Of a DNA stretch of 64,000 bases, positions 19,074 to 28,875 are shown piece by piece. The notes beneath the pieces were generated by a model. It made no database searches. It saw only the letters and a program-made list of their open reading frames with translations, and was not told where the DNA came from. The position numbers were made by a program, and so were the translations under genes. Source of the DNA: Rhodoblastus acidophilus (lineage in GTDB: Bacteria > Pseudomonadota > Alphaproteobacteria > Rhizobiales > Beijerinckiaceae); assembly GCF_009720655.1 (NCBI RefSeq), contig NZ_WNKS01000005.1, positions 62,001-126,000 on the forward strand, given 5' to 3'. Each line of letters opens with the position of its first letter. Within the stretch, counting starts at the first letter, position 1.

Positions 19074-19951
19074 CCGCTCCGCCCGCGCCCATTCTGTCGC
19101 GCCTCGGCCTCAAGTCGGCCGGCGGCTTCGCCGACCTCGCCCTGCGCGCCGTCTCCGCCCTGGTTCTGGCCGTCGCCGCGGTCGCCGCGCTCTGGTATGG
19201 CGGCTGGGCGTTCGGCCTGTTCTGGCTGCTCGCCGCGCTCGCCGCCCACTGGGAATGGACCGATCTGATCGGCGGCCCGCTGCCATGGAGTCGTCGCATC
19301 GTCGGCGCGCTCGGGCTGATCGCGGCGCTGGTCCTGCAAAGCCTGCGGCAATACGAATTCGCGCTGTTCGCCCTCGCCCTCGCCGCGGCCTTCAACACCT
19401 GGGCGGCTGGCGTCGGCTATCGGTTCCTCGCCGCCGCCGGGATGTTCTATTCAGGCGGCCTGCTCTTGGCGGTCACCGCCCTGCGCCAGCCGGCCTTTTT
19501 CGGCATGTGCGCCATCGGCTGGCTGTTCGCGGTGGTCTGGGGCACCGACGTGTTCGCCTATTTCGGCGGCCGGCTGATCGGCGGCAAAAAACTCGCGCCG
19601 AGCATTTCGCCGGGAAAAACCTGGTCCGGCTTTCTGGTCGGCGTCGGCTGCGGCGCGATTCTTGGCGCCGCGACCGCCGCGCTCTGGCCCAATGTCCGCG
19701 CGCCCTTCTTCCCCGTGCTGGCGCTGGGTCTCGCCGCCGGCGCGGTGGCGCAGGTCGGCGACCTTTTCGAATCCTGGCTGAAACGCCGCGCCGGCGTCAA
19801 GGATTCCAGCCGGCTCATTCCCGGCCACGGCGGGGTGATGGACCGGCTCGACGGTTTTATCTTCGCGGCCATTTTCGCCGCTCTGTTCGGACTGTTCCGC
19901 GTGGCGCTCCAGGGTTGGCCCAGCTCCGCCGCCGGCCTCTTCTTCTGGTAA
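19070..19951 (+). CDS. cdsA: Phosphatidate cytidylyltransferase
   Basis: Makes CDP-diacylglycerol for phospholipid synthesis in the inner membrane. 293 residues with about eight hydrophobic helices. The C-terminal family signature is clear: [18 protein letters not shown] followed by [14 protein letters not shown], which carries the metal-binding Asp residues. Also [12 protein letters not shown]. Start ATG overlaps the uppS stop. Confidence 0.96.
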   Translation: MTAPPAPILSRLGLKSAGGFADLALRAVSALVLAVAAVAALWYGGWAFGLFWLLAALAAHWEWTDLIGGPLPWSRRIVGALGLIAALVLQSLRQYEFALFALALAAAFNTWAAGVGYRFLAAAGMFYSGGLLLAVTALRQPAFFGMCAIGWLFAVVWGTDVFAYFGGRLIGGKKLAPSISPGKTWSGFLVGVGCGAILGAATAALWPNVRAPFFPVLALGLAAGAVAQVGDLFESWLKRRAGVKDSSRLIPGHGGVMDRLDGFIFAAIFAALFGLFRVALQGWPSSAAGLFFW

Positions 19952-19960
19952 AGGTATAAA

Positions 19961-21160
19961 ATGTCTCTCGCGCTCGCTCCCGCCGCCGAACCAAAAAAAC
20001 TCAACATTCTCGGGGCCACCGGCTCCATCGGCCGCTCCGCCGAGGCGGTGATCCTCGGGGCGCCGGGAAGGTTCGAGGTCGGGACGGTGGCGAGCGGCCG
20101 CGACGCGAAAAACCTTGCGCGCGTCGCCAAGTCTTTGGGCGCGCGCTTTGCCGCCGTCGCCGATCCCGCCTCCTATTCCGAACTCAAGGCGGAATTGTCC
20201 GGCTCGGGCATTGAATGCGGCGCGGGACCGGAGGCCATGGTCCAGGCGGCCGTGCGCCCGGCCGATCTCGTCGTCGGCGCCATCGCCGGCGCGGCCGGCG
20301 TCAAGCCGACCTATGCCGCGGTCGAGGCCGGGCTCGACGTGGCGCTGGCCAACAAGGAATGCCTCGTCTGCGCCGGCGACGCTTTTATGCGCGCCGCGCG
20401 GCGCAAAGGCGTGAGGGTGCTGCCGATGGATTCGGAGCACAACGCCATTTTCCAGGCGCTCGGCGGCGAGCCCATCGAAAATGTCGAGACCATGTGGCTC
20501 ACGGCCTCGGGCGGCCCGTTCCGCACCTGGAGCGCTGAAGCCATCGCCGCTGCTGCGCCCGAACAGGCGCTCGCCCATCCCAACTGGGCCATGGGGCCGA
20601 AAGTCACCATCGATTCCGCCAGCCTGATGAACAAGGGCCTCGAACTGATCGAGGCGCTGCACATTTTCGCCATCCCGGCGGAAAAACTCGACGTGCTCGT
20701 GCATCCGCAGAGCATTGTCCACGGCATGGTGTCCTTCGCCGATGGCGCGGTGACCGCCGGCATGGCCAATCCCGACATGAAGGCCCCGATCGCCCATTGC
20801 CTCGCCTGGCCGGAGCGCGTGGCGACCAGCGTGCGCCGGCTCGACCTTGGCGCCATCGGAACACTCACATTTGAAAAGCCCGATCTCGACCGTTTCCCGG
20901 CGCTGCGCGTCGCCATGGCCGCGCTGCGCGCCGGCGGGGCCATGCCGACCATTCTGAATGCGGCGAATGAGATCATGGTCGCCGCCTTCCTGAACAAGAA
21001 GATTGGATTCAACGATATAGCCCGGGAAGTTGAAGCGGTGTGCGACGATTTCGCCCGCCGCAACGCCACCGGCGCGCCGGCCGATGTCGAGGAGGCGCTC
21101 GCCGTTGACCATATTGTGCGAGAAAAATCCCTGACGCGGGTGAAGGGGGTTGGCGGTTAA
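19961..21160 (+). CDS. dxr: 1-deoxy-D-xylulose 5-phosphate reductoisomerase
   Basis: Converts DXP to MEP in the non-mevalonate isoprenoid pathway. 399 residues. The NADPH loop is LGATGSIGRSA, the metal and substrate region reads PMDSEHNAIFQAL, then the flexible loop LTASGGPFRTW, and further NWAMGPKVTIDSASLMNKGLE in two parts (each typical of Dxr). Starts nine bases after cdsA with a weak ribosome binding site (AAAGG). Supplies isoprenoid precursor to UppS, encoded two genes upstream. Confidence 0.97.
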   Translation: MSLALAPAAEPKKLNILGATGSIGRSAEAVILGAPGRFEVGTVASGRDAKNLARVAKSLGARFAAVADPASYSELKAELSGSGIECGAGPEAMVQAAVRPADLVVGAIAGAAGVKPTYAAVEAGLDVALANKECLVCAGDAFMRAARRKGVRVLPMDSEHNAIFQALGGEPIENVETMWLTASGGPFRTWSAEAIAAAAPEQALAHPNWAMGPKVTIDSASLMNKGLELIEALHIFAIPAEKLDVLVHPQSIVHGMVSFADGAVTAGMANPDMKAPIAHCLAWPERVATSVRRLDLGAIGTLTFEKPDLDRFPALRVAMAALRAGGAMPTILNAANEIMVAAFLNKKIGFNDIAREVEAVCDDFARRNATGAPADVEEALAVDHIVREKSLTRVKGVGG

Positions 21161-21240
21161 CGCCGGATCAGGCACTGTTAAGCAGTTGGTAACCATGCGC
21201 CGCACTCCCTATGTAAGGGCGGCGCGGGGGAGTAAACTGC

Positions 21241-22389
21241 ATGCCGCTGATTGATTCCGTCTGGACGCTCGTGGGGACCTATCTCGTGCCCTTCATTTTC
21301 GTGCTCAGTCTCGTGGTGTTCTTCCACGAACTCGGCCATTTCCTGGTCGGGCGCGCGTGCGGGATCAAGGTCGACGTGTTCTCCCTCGGCTTCGGCCCGG
21401 AGATCGCCGGCTTCAACGACCGCTACGGCACGCGCTGGCGGCTCGCCCTCCTGCCGCTCGGCGGCTACGTCAAATTCCACGGCGACGCCAACGGGGCCAG
21501 CGCCACCGACAACGAGGCGATCGACGCCATGCCGGAGGCGGAGCGCGCTGTCACCTTCGCCGCGCAGAACGTCTGGAAGCGCGCGGCGACCGTCGCCGCC
21601 GGCCCCATCGCCAATTTCATCCTGGCGCTGGCGATTTTCACCGTGATGTTCTTCGTCCAGGGGCGCGACGTGCTGACCCCGCGCGTGGACAAGCTGGTCG
21701 AGGGCGGCCGCGCCGCGATCTCCGGGTTCAAGACGGGCGACGTGGTCACCTCCATCGACGGCAAGAAGATCGAGTCCTTCGGCGAGATGCAGCGCATCGT
21801 CACCGCCAGCGGCGACGTGACGCTCAAATTCACCATTTTGCGCGACGGGCGCGAGCTGGAGCTGACCGCCACGCCGGAGCGCCGCGAGATCAAAACCGCC
21901 TTCGGTCCGGAGCGCATCGGCCTCCTCGGCATTTCCTCCTCGGGAGCCCCGGAGTCCTGGACCAAGAAATATTTCACCGTGCCCGGCGCCATGCGGGAGG
22001 CGGGCAAGGAAACCTGGTACGTGATCTCGCGCACCGGCGCCTATCTCGGCGGCCTCGTGGTCGGCCGCGAGTCCCCGCAGCAACTTTCCGGCCCGCTGCG
22101 CATCGCCGAAGTCTCCGGCGAGGTGGCCAAGTCCGGTCTTTGGGCGCTGCTCAATCTTGCGGCGATCCTGTCGATCTCGGTCGGCCTGCTCAACCTCCTG
22201 CCGGTTCCTCTGCTCGATGGCGGCCATCTGCTCTATTTCGTCGCCGAGGCGCTGCGCGGCCGCGCCCTGCCGGAGCGCGCGCAGGAGCTGGGGTTCAGGT
22301 TCGGCATGGCCTTTGTCGCCGGCCTGATGATCGTCGCCACCTACAACGACATTGCGCGGCTGACCAAGCAGTGGCTCAATCTGGGGTGA
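21241..22389 (+). CDS. rseP: RseP-type site-2 intramembrane metalloprotease
   Basis: A 382-residue inner-membrane zinc protease that cuts transmembrane segments, classically the anti-sigma factor RseA. The zinc motif HELGH is at residues 29-33 in the first helix. One PDZ domain lies about 130-210 (GFKTGDVVTSIDGKKIESF). The third zinc ligand is in the C-terminal LLPVPLLDGGHL. Lengths and order match the family; one PDZ is readily visible where E. coli RseP has two. The gene lies between dxr and bamA, as in most proteobacteria. Confidence 0.95.
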   Translation: MPLIDSVWTLVGTYLVPFIFVLSLVVFFHELGHFLVGRACGIKVDVFSLGFGPEIAGFNDRYGTRWRLALLPLGGYVKFHGDANGASATDNEAIDAMPEAERAVTFAAQNVWKRAATVAAGPIANFILALAIFTVMFFVQGRDVLTPRVDKLVEGGRAAISGFKTGDVVTSIDGKKIESFGEMQRIVTASGDVTLKFTILRDGRELELTATPERREIKTAFGPERIGLLGISSSGAPESWTKKYFTVPGAMREAGKETWYVISRTGAYLGGLVVGRESPQQLSGPLRIAEVSGEVAKSGLWALLNLAAILSISVGLLNLLPVPLLDGGHLLYFVAEALRGRALPERAQELGFRFGMAFVAGLMIVATYNDIARLTKQWLNLG

Positions 22390-22862
22390 GCGCCGCGTCG
22401 CGCCCTCCGCGTCCTGGCCGGGCTTGTCCCGGCCATCCACGCCGGACTGGAGGATCGGTTCTCAAGGCGCCACACGAAGCCGGGCTCCGCGAGGATGCCC
22501 GGAACAAGTCCGGGCATGACCAAGGTGGGTTGACGGCTTGACGCGAGGCTCCAGCGGCGCCGCCAAATCTTTACTTCCCGTTTACCATATTTAACGCTCC
22601 GTGGTGTTTCACCTTGGGGCATTTTTGTGGCTTTGCCGTTGAAATGCCCGAAAAACGTGGCCCTTCGGCCACGCCGGGGGTAAAAAAACAGGACGCGACC
22701 CGTTTCAGATTTGCAGGAAACCTTAAACCTTGTAGAAGCAGAGTCGCATGGTTTCGATGGGTCTATCCTGTTCCATCGAACAGAAATTTTCGCCGGTTGG
22801 CCGGCGGCCGAAGCCAAGGGGGCGACCCCGCGGCGACGGTGACTTTCAAGGGCCGGGTTTTC
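22390..22862. other. Intergenic region upstream of bamA
   Basis: A 473-base gap. It holds a palindromic repeat of the RPE type (22413-22521), then an AT-richer stretch (about 22565-22620) that probably contains the bamA promoter, a perfect 7-bp hairpin at 22656-22673 (cgtggcc-cttc-ggccacg) followed by a run of A on this strand, and about 170 bases of leader. The frame is open upstream of the bamA start, but no signal or family feature supports an earlier start. Confidence 0.65.
22413..22521. repeat. RPE-type palindromic repeat, copy A
   Basis: Left end tggccgggcttgtcccggcc with ATCCACGC, right end with the inverted counterpart gcccggaacaagtccgggc and ATGACC. A related copy lies at 27900-28010. 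Such elements are common between genes in Rhizobiales. Confidence 0.8.
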
Positions 22863-25352
22863 ATGAAGTTTCGCCAAGCTCTCCTCGGTCGGTCCGCCGC
22901 CACGGCCATTCTGGTCGCTGGACTCGCGTCCTCTTCGGCCGCGCTGGCTGAATCGGTCGTCGTTCAGGGCAACCACCGCGTCGATTCGGAGACCATCAGC
23001 TCCTATTTCGTCAGCAACGACCCCAACGAAGCCGTGAAAAAGCTGTACGAAACCGGCTATTTCTCTGACGTGAAGCTCAGCCGCTCCGGCGGCAGGCTTG
23101 TCGTCCACGTCGTCGAGAACAGCCAGCAGATCAACCACGTGGTGTTCGTCGGCAACAGCAAGGTCAAGGCCGAGGATCTCACCAAGGAAATTCGCCTGCA
23201 ATCGGGCGGCGCCTTCAGCGAATCCGCCGCGCAGGCCGACGTGCAGCGCATCAGCGACGTCTATCGCCGCGCCGGCCGCAGCGGCGCCCAGGTCAGCTTC
23301 CACACCGTTCCCGTGCCCAACGGCACGGTCGACGTGGTCTATGACATCCAGGAAGGCGACAAGACCGGCGTCAAGGAAATCCGCTTCATCGGCAACCAGG
23401 CGTATTCGACGTCAAAACTGGTCGGCATGATGGAAACCACGGAGATGAACTATCTCTCCTGGTTCAAGTCGTCGGACGTCTATGATCCCGACCGCATCGC
23501 CAAGGACGCGGAAATCATCCGCCGCTACTACCTGAAGAACGGCTACGCCGATTTCCACGTCACCGGCGTCGATGCGACCTACGACCCGTCGCAAGGCGGC
23601 TATGTCATCACCATTTCGGTGGAAGAAGGCCTGCCCTACACGGTCAGCTCGTCCGTGGTGGAATCGCATCTGCGCGGCGTCGACGCCGCCTCGCTCGAAG
23701 GCGACCTGCGCATCCACGCCGGCGACATTTATAACGGCGACCTCGTCGACAAGACGGTCGAGGCCATGACCCGCGACGTGGGGCGGCACGGCTACGCCTT
23801 CACCAGCATCCGCCCGCGCGGCGACAAGAACCAGGCGACCCATACGATCGACCTGGCCTTCGTCGCCGAAGACGGCCCGCGCGTCTACATCGAGCGCATC
23901 AACATCCACGGCAACACCGCCACCCGCGATTACGTCATTCGCCGCGAATTCGACATCGGCGAGGGCGACGCCTACAACAAGGTGCTGATCGACAAGGCGG
24001 AGAAACGCCTGAACGCGCTCGGCTTCTTCAAGAAGGTGAGGGTCGCCAACGCGCAGGGTTCGTCGTCCGACCGCGTCATCATCGACGTCGATGTCGAGGA
24101 GCAGAGCACCGGCTCGTTCTCGGTGTCGGGCGGCTATTCGACCACCGAGGGTTTCCTGGCGGAAGTCTCGGTGTCGCAATCGAACTTCATGGGTCGCGGC
24201 GAATATGTGCGCACGGCCGTGTCCATCGGCCAGTACGCCAAGGGCATCGAACTCAACTATACCGAGCCCTTCTTCCTCGACCAGCGCCTCGCCGCGGGCT
24301 TCGACGTCTATTCCAAGGTGTCGCAGGCCACCACCTGGCAGTATTACAACAACTGGGTCACGGGCGGCACCTTGCGCCTGGGCGTTCCGGTGACGGACGA
24401 GATCACTTTCGCGCCGCGCTACACCGGCTATTTCTCGCGGATGACGATTCCGAACACGTCGAGCCAGCCTTACAACGACTGCGGCTCGTCGATTTATCCG
24501 ACGAGCGGCCCGAGAGAGGGCATCGCCGGCGTCTATCCGAACGAGTACACGTGCTTGAGCAATGGCGAAGCCTCGCTGGCGCTGAAGCAGGCCCAAGGCA
24601 ACTGGGTCACCTCCATGGTCGGCTATACGCTCGCCTATACGGACCTCGACAACCTGCGCGATCCGCATCAGGGCATCACCGCCAACCTCAAACAGGATTT
24701 CGCCGGTCTCGGCGGCGATTCCCAGTTTATCCGCACCACCGGCGACCTGCGCTACTACCACGAGCTCTATTTCGACAACGTCGTCGGCATGGCGCGCCTC
24801 CAGGGCGGCAACATCACCGCCTGGGGCAATCAACAGTTGCGCATCGTCGACAACTTCAATCTCGGCAGTTCGCTGGTGCGCGGCTTCGCGCCGGGCGGCA
24901 TCGGCCCGCGCGACATCACCAACGCCGGCTATGTCTCCACGTCGGGCAATGCGCTCGGCGGCACGAGCTATTACGGCGGCTCGCTGGAAGTTCAGTCGCC
25001 GATCTGGGGCATTCCCAAGGACATCGGCCTGAAGCTGGCGGTGTTCGCGGACGCCGGCACGCTGTTCGGCTACAAGGGCGCGACCAATTTCAACAGCTAC
25101 CTGGGCTATACAGGATCCGCCTGCGTGCCGTCCGCGATCCGGACAGTCAATGGCTATCCGAACCAGCCCACGACGCAGGCGTCCTGCATCACCGTTGGCG
25201 GCGACACCACGGCGTTGCGCTCCTCGGTCGGCGTCGGCCTGATCTGGGCCTCGCCCATGGGGCCGATCCGCTTCAACTACGCCTTCGCCACGTCGAAGAA
25301 CCAGTGGGACGTGCTGCAGCAGTTCAGCTTCTCGGGCGGAACCAGCTTCTGA
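22863..25352 (+). CDS. bamA: Outer membrane protein assembly factor BamA
   Basis: Central Omp85-family component of the BAM complex, which folds and inserts beta-barrel proteins. 829 residues. The signal peptide (ATAILVAGLASSSAALA) is followed by POTRA domains, each opening with a pattern like VVVQGNHRVDSETI, VVFVGNSKVKAEDL, IRFIGNQAYSTSKL and INIHGNTATRDYVI, and a C-terminal barrel ending in Phe (SFSGGTSF), as expected for the BAM recognition signal. The barrel motif VRGF appears in SSLVRGFAPGGIGPRD. ATG at 22863 was chosen because it starts the signal peptide. Confidence 0.97.
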   Translation: MKFRQALLGRSAATAILVAGLASSSAALAESVVVQGNHRVDSETISSYFVSNDPNEAVKKLYETGYFSDVKLSRSGGRLVVHVVENSQQINHVVFVGNSKVKAEDLTKEIRLQSGGAFSESAAQADVQRISDVYRRAGRSGAQVSFHTVPVPNGTVDVVYDIQEGDKTGVKEIRFIGNQAYSTSKLVGMMETTEMNYLSWFKSSDVYDPDRIAKDAEIIRRYYLKNGYADFHVTGVDATYDPSQGGYVITISVEEGLPYTVSSSVVESHLRGVDAASLEGDLRIHAGDIYNGDLVDKTVEAMTRDVGRHGYAFTSIRPRGDKNQATHTIDLAFVAEDGPRVYIERINIHGNTATRDYVIRREFDIGEGDAYNKVLIDKAEKRLNALGFFKKVRVANAQGSSSDRVIIDVDVEEQSTGSFSVSGGYSTTEGFLAEVSVSQSNFMGRGEYVRTAVSIGQYAKGIELNYTEPFFLDQRLAAGFDVYSKVSQATTWQYYNNWVTGGTLRLGVPVTDEITFAPRYTGYFSRMTIPNTSSQPYNDCGSSIYPTSGPREGIAGVYPNEYTCLSNGEASLALKQAQGNWVTSMVGYTLAYTDLDNLRDPHQGITANLKQDFAGLGGDSQFIRTTGDLRYYHELYFDNVVGMARLQGGNITAWGNQQLRIVDNFNLGSSLVRGFAPGGIGPRDITNAGYVSTSGNALGGTSYYGGSLEVQSPIWGIPKDIGLKLAVFADAGTLFGYKGATNFNSYLGYTGSACVPSAIRTVNGYPNQPTTQASCITVGGDTTALRSSVGVGLIWASPMGPIRFNYAFATSKNQWDVLQQFSFSGGTSF

Positions 25353-25370
25353 TCCGCGGTCGAATTCCCG

Positions 25371-25399
25371 AAAAGGCGCGGCTGGTCCGCGCCTTTTTT
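25371..25399 (+). terminator. Rho-independent terminator between bamA and lpxD
   Basis: An 11-bp stem (aaaaggcgcgg with ccgcgcctttt, loop ctggt) is followed by a T run. It lies 18 bases after the bamA stop and 17 bases before the lpxD start. It is the clearest intrinsic terminator in the window. Confidence 0.85.
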
Positions 25400-25415
25400 G
25401 TTCAGGAACGGTAAA

Positions 25416-26453
25416 ATGGATGCGCTGAAATTCTTCCGCCGCGCGGTGGAGCCGTCGCTCGCCGACATCGTCGCCTGGACCGGCGCGAAGGCGCCGGAGG
25501 GGGCCGACCTCACCGCAAGAGTCCTTGACGTCGCGCCGCTCGACAAGGCGCGCCCGGGCGACCTCGTGTTCCTCGACAATCCCAAATATGCGGCGCAGTT
25601 GGAAAAAACCCGCGCCACCGCCGTCCTGATCGGCGAGAAACATGCGCACAGGACCCCCGAGGGCTGCGTGCCGCTGGTGGTGGCCGAGCCCTATCGCGCC
25701 TGCGCCGTCGTCAGCGCCAAAATCTATCCCGAGGCGGCGCGGCCGAATTCCCTGTTCGACGGCGCCGGGATTGAGCCGGGCGGACGCGTGCACCAGACCG
25801 CGCGGCTCGAAGCCGGCGTCACCGTCGATCCCGGCGCGGTCATCGGCCCTCGCGCGGAAATCGGCGCGGGCACGGTGATCCATCCCAATGCGGTGATCGG
25901 CCCGGACGTGCGCATCGGCCGCAATTGCGTGATCGGCGCCAACGCCACCGTGCTCAACGCGCTGGTCGGCGACGAGGTCATCATCCATCCCGGCGTGCGG
26001 ATCGGCCAGGATGGGTTCGGTTTCGCCATGGGGCCGCGCGGTCATTTGAAAGTGCCGCAGATCGGCCGCGTCATCATCCAGGACAAGGTGGAGATCGGCG
26101 CCAACACCACGATCGATCGCGGCGCCAACCGCGACACGCTGATCGGCGAGGGCACGAAAATCGACAATCTGGTGCAGATCGCCCACAATGTCGCGATCGG
26201 CCGCCATTGCGTCATCGTCAGCCAGGTCGGCATCTCCGGCTCGACGGAAGTGGCCGACTTCGTCGTCATCGCGGGCCAGGCGGGGATCACCGGCCATTTG
26301 AAGATCGGCATGGGCGCGCAGATCGGCGCGCAGGCCGGCGTGATGGCCGATGTGCCCGCCGGCGCCAAAATGGGCGGCTCGCCCGCCCGCAACGCCCGCG
26401 ACTGGCTGAAATCCGTCGCCTGGGTCGACAGGATGATGAAGAAGGGCCATTAG
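25416..26453 (+). CDS. lpxD: UDP-3-O-acylglucosamine N-acyltransferase
   Basis: Third enzyme of lipid A synthesis; adds the N-linked hydroxyacyl chain. 345 residues. The N-terminal uridine-binding domain covers about 1-110. It is followed by a left-handed beta-helix of hexapeptide repeats ([20 protein letters not shown]) and the catalytic His in [11 protein letters not shown]. The start ATG lies just behind a strong terminator, so it depends on readthrough or on a promoter close to the gene. It is followed by fabZ and lpxA. Confidence 0.96.
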   Translation: MDALKFFRRAVEPSLADIVAWTGAKAPEGADLTARVLDVAPLDKARPGDLVFLDNPKYAAQLEKTRATAVLIGEKHAHRTPEGCVPLVVAEPYRACAVVSAKIYPEAARPNSLFDGAGIEPGGRVHQTARLEAGVTVDPGAVIGPRAEIGAGTVIHPNAVIGPDVRIGRNCVIGANATVLNALVGDEVIIHPGVRIGQDGFGFAMGPRGHLKVPQIGRVIIQDKVEIGANTTIDRGANRDTLIGEGTKIDNLVQIAHNVAIGRHCVIVSQVGISGSTEVADFVVIAGQAGITGHLKIGMGAQIGAQAGVMADVPAGAKMGGSPARNARDWLKSVAWVDRMMKKGH

Positions 26454-26497
26454 CTCTGGCCACGTCATCAAACTGTCGCTAAAGCAAGCCTTTCTGA

Positions 26498-26983
26498 ATG
26501 GCAACGGAACCGGAAATGACGACCGCTACGCTCGAAATCATCGATATTCAACGTCTGATGCAATTGCTGCCCCACCGTTATCCGTTCCTGCTGGTCGATC
26601 GCATCATCGAGGCGCGCGGCGACGAGTTCGGCATCGGCATCAAGAACGTCACGGCCAACGAGCCGCAGTTCACGGGGCATTTCCCGGAGAAACCGGTGTT
26701 TCCCGGCGTGTTGCTGATCGAGGCCATGGCGCAGACGGCGGGCGCGCTGTGCGTGCATGGCAAGCTCGGCGGCGAAAAGCCGCCGCTGGTCTATTTCATG
26801 ACCATCGACAAGGCCAAGTTCCGCAAGCCGGTCACGCCTGGCGACCGTGTCGAACTGCACATGACCAAGATCAACCAGCGGCGCAACATCTGGTGGTACA
26901 AGGGCGAGGCCAAGGTGGACGGCGCCTTGGTCGCCGAAGCCGAGATTTCGGCCATGATCATCACCGAACCGACCAAGGCTTAA
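26498..26983 (+). CDS. fabZ: 3-hydroxyacyl-ACP dehydratase FabZ
   Basis: Dehydrates beta-hydroxyacyl-ACP in fatty acid elongation and competes with LpxA/LpxD for hydroxyacyl-ACP. 161 residues of hot-dog fold. The catalytic His61 is in [11 protein letters not shown] and the catalytic Glu in [11 protein letters not shown]; the N-terminal [12 protein letters not shown] is typical. A second ATG at 26516 would give 155 residues and is equally possible, since neither start has a strong ribosome binding site. One base separates its stop from lpxA. Confidence 0.96.
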   Translation: MATEPEMTTATLEIIDIQRLMQLLPHRYPFLLVDRIIEARGDEFGIGIKNVTANEPQFTGHFPEKPVFPGVLLIEAMAQTAGALCVHGKLGGEKPPLVYFMTIDKAKFRKPVTPGDRVELHMTKINQRRNIWWYKGEAKVDGALVAEAEISAMIITEPTKA

Positions 26984-26984
26984 A

Positions 26985-27785
26985 ATGGCGATACATCCGA
27001 CCGCCGTCGTCGAGGACGGGGCCAAGCTCGGCGCCGATGTTGAAATCGGCCCGTTCTGCCACATCGGACCCCAGGTCGAACTGGGCGACGGCGCAAGGCT
27101 GAAGTCGCATGTCGTGCTGGCCGGACGCACGAAAGTCGGCGCCCGGACCCGCATTTTCCCCTTCGCCTCCATCGGCCACGAGCCGCAGGACCTGAAGTAC
27201 CGTGGCGAGGAGTCGACGCTTCGCATCGGCGCGGACTGCCTGATCCGCGAAGGGGTGACCATGAACCCCGGCACGGCCGGCGGGCGCATGGAGACGGTGG
27301 TGGGCGACCGCTGCGCCTTCCTGGCGAACTCCCACATCGGCCACGATTGCATCGTCGGCGACGACTGCATTTTTTCCAACAACGCCATGATCGCCGGCCA
27401 CGTCACCATCGGCGATTTCGTCATCTGCGGCGGCGGTTCGGCCATCGTCCAGTTCGCCCGGATCGGCTCCCACGCCTTTGTCTCGGGGATGACCGGCATT
27501 CCCGCCGATCTCATCCCCTATGGCCACGCGTTCGGCAATCGCGGCGCTCTCACCGGCCTGAACCTGATCGGCTTGAAACGCCGCAATTTTTCGCGCGAGC
27601 AAATCCATGAGTTGCGCCGCGCCTATCGCGCCCTGTTCGCGCCGGAAGGCACGCTGAAGGAGCGGGTGGAGGACGTGGCGGAAGAATTCGCCGGCAACCG
27701 CGAGGTCGAAGAAATTTTGGCGTTCATTCGCGAGGGCGGCGATAAGCAGATTTGCGTTCCGCAAACGCAGGCGGACAAGGAATGA
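26985..27785 (+). CDS. lpxA: UDP-N-acetylglucosamine O-acyltransferase
   Basis: First step of lipid A synthesis. 266 residues. The left-handed beta-helix repeats are visible from the N-terminus (IHPTAVVEDGAKLGADVEIG), with the catalytic His in FLANSHIGHDCIVGDDC and the substrate segment GGGSAIVQFARIGSHAFVSG split around it. The C-terminal helical domain has LIGLKRRNFSREQI and the ELRRAYRALF segment. The start lies one base after the fabZ stop, showing translational coupling. Confidence 0.97.
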   Translation: MAIHPTAVVEDGAKLGADVEIGPFCHIGPQVELGDGARLKSHVVLAGRTKVGARTRIFPFASIGHEPQDLKYRGEESTLRIGADCLIREGVTMNPGTAGGRMETVVGDRCAFLANSHIGHDCIVGDDCIFSNNAMIAGHVTIGDFVICGGGSAIVQFARIGSHAFVSGMTGIPADLIPYGHAFGNRGALTGLNLIGLKRRNFSREQIHELRRAYRALFAPEGTLKERVEDVAEEFAGNREVEEILAFIREGGDKQICVPQTQADKE

Positions 27786-27899
27786 GGCGCGGGGGGGGCG
27801 CTTCGATCAGGGCCTCGCTTCTCCCCTTGCGCGCAACTGTCCGAGGAAATTCACCGTTCCACACATGCGCGAGCAAACCGGAGGCGACGTCCATTCGTG

Positions 27900-28010
27900 T
27901 CGTCATGGCCGGGCTTGTCCCGGCCATCCACGCGGCGCCGCAATGCGAACCGCCAGAAAATCTTCTCCTGCGGATAGGCGTGGATGCCCGGGACAAGCCC
28001 GGGCATGACG
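27900..28010. repeat. RPE-type palindromic repeat, copy B
   Basis: Ends are inverted copies: cgtcatggccgggcttgtcc at the left and ggacaagcccgggcatgacg at the right, with two mismatches. It fills much of the 250-base gap between lpxA and lpxI and is related to the copy at 22413-22521. Confidence 0.85.
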
Positions 28011-28035
28011 CGCAGTGAGCGCGGGAGTTCTTGGG

Positions 28036-28875
28036 ATGCCCGCCAAGGTCGCGCTGATCTGTGGGGGCGGCGCGTTTCCCGTGGTTGCCGCCAACGCCGC
28101 CCAAGCGCGCGGCGAGGCGGTTTTTTTGCTGGGATTGCGGGGCATCGCCGGCGCCGAAATCGAAGCCTTTCCTCATGCCTGGCTGGGCATAGGCCAACTC
28201 GGCCGCGCCTTCGAGGAAATCGGCGCGCGAGGGATCAAAACGGTCTGCTTTATCGGCGGGCTCAAGCGGCCCGAGTTCACCGAACTGCGCCTCGATTGGG
28301 GCGGGATCAAGCGCATCCCCGAAATCGTCAAGTTTTTGCACGGCGGCGACGACCACGCGCTCAAGGGGGTCATCAAACTGTTTGAAAACCAGGGCTTGCA
28401 GGTGATCGGCGTGGATGCGCTGGCCCCCGAACTGCTTGCGGGCCAGGGCGACATGGCGGGCAAGCTGCCGGAAACCCTCGCCGCCGACCTCGCTTTCGCC
28501 CGCCATTTCCTGACCGATCTTTCCGCTTACGATTGCGGGCAGGCGGCCGTCGTCGCCAATCGCCGCGTCATCGCCGTGGAGGCGGTGGAGGGCACCGATT
28601 CCATGCTGGCGCGCGTCGCCGAGTTGCGCGAAAAAGGCCGCTGGCGTCCCAAGGGTCGCGCCGGCCTGCTGGTGAAGGCCCCCAAGCGCGGCCAGGACTT
28701 GCGCGTCGACCTGCCGGCCATCGGCCCGGACACGCTTCGCGGCGCCGAGAAGGCGGGATTGCGCGGCATCGCGGTGGCGGCTGGCGGCGTGTTGATGCTC
28801 GACCGCGCCGCGCTGGCGGCGCAAGCGGAGCGGGCCGGGCTGTTCCTCCACGGATTTGTCGGCGAGGCCCCATGA
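28036..28875 (+). CDS. lpxI: UDP-2,3-diacylglucosamine pyrophosphatase LpxI
   Basis: Produces lipid X from UDP-diacylglucosamine; replaces LpxH in most alphaproteobacteria. 279 residues (DUF1009 family). Visible marks are the N-terminal ALICGGGAFPVVAANAA, KTVCFIGGLKRPEF, the central VIGVDALAPELLAGQG, and the C-terminal VAVEAVEGTDSMLAR with GLLVKAPKRGQDLRVDLPAIG in two parts, including the conserved Asp of the last segment. Stop overlaps the lpxB start by four bases. Its presence next to lpxA and lpxB fixes its role. Confidence 0.95.
   Translation: MPAKVALICGGGAFPVVAANAAQARGEAVFLLGLRGIAGAEIEAFPHAWLGIGQLGRAFEEIGARGIKTVCFIGGLKRPEFTELRLDWGGIKRIPEIVKFLHGGDDHALKGVIKLFENQGLQVIGVDALAPELLAGQGDMAGKLPETLAADLAFARHFLTDLSAYDCGQAAVVANRRVIAVEAVEGTDSMLARVAELREKGRWRPKGRAGLLVKAPKRGQDLRVDLPAIGPDTLRGAEKAGLRGIAVAAGGVLMLDRAALAAQAERAGLFLHGFVGEAP

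Noticed and set aside
23412-26504. Over 1000 open codons antisense to bamA and lpxD
   Set aside because: It spans two conserved genes and a terminator, and its translation has no recognisable domain.
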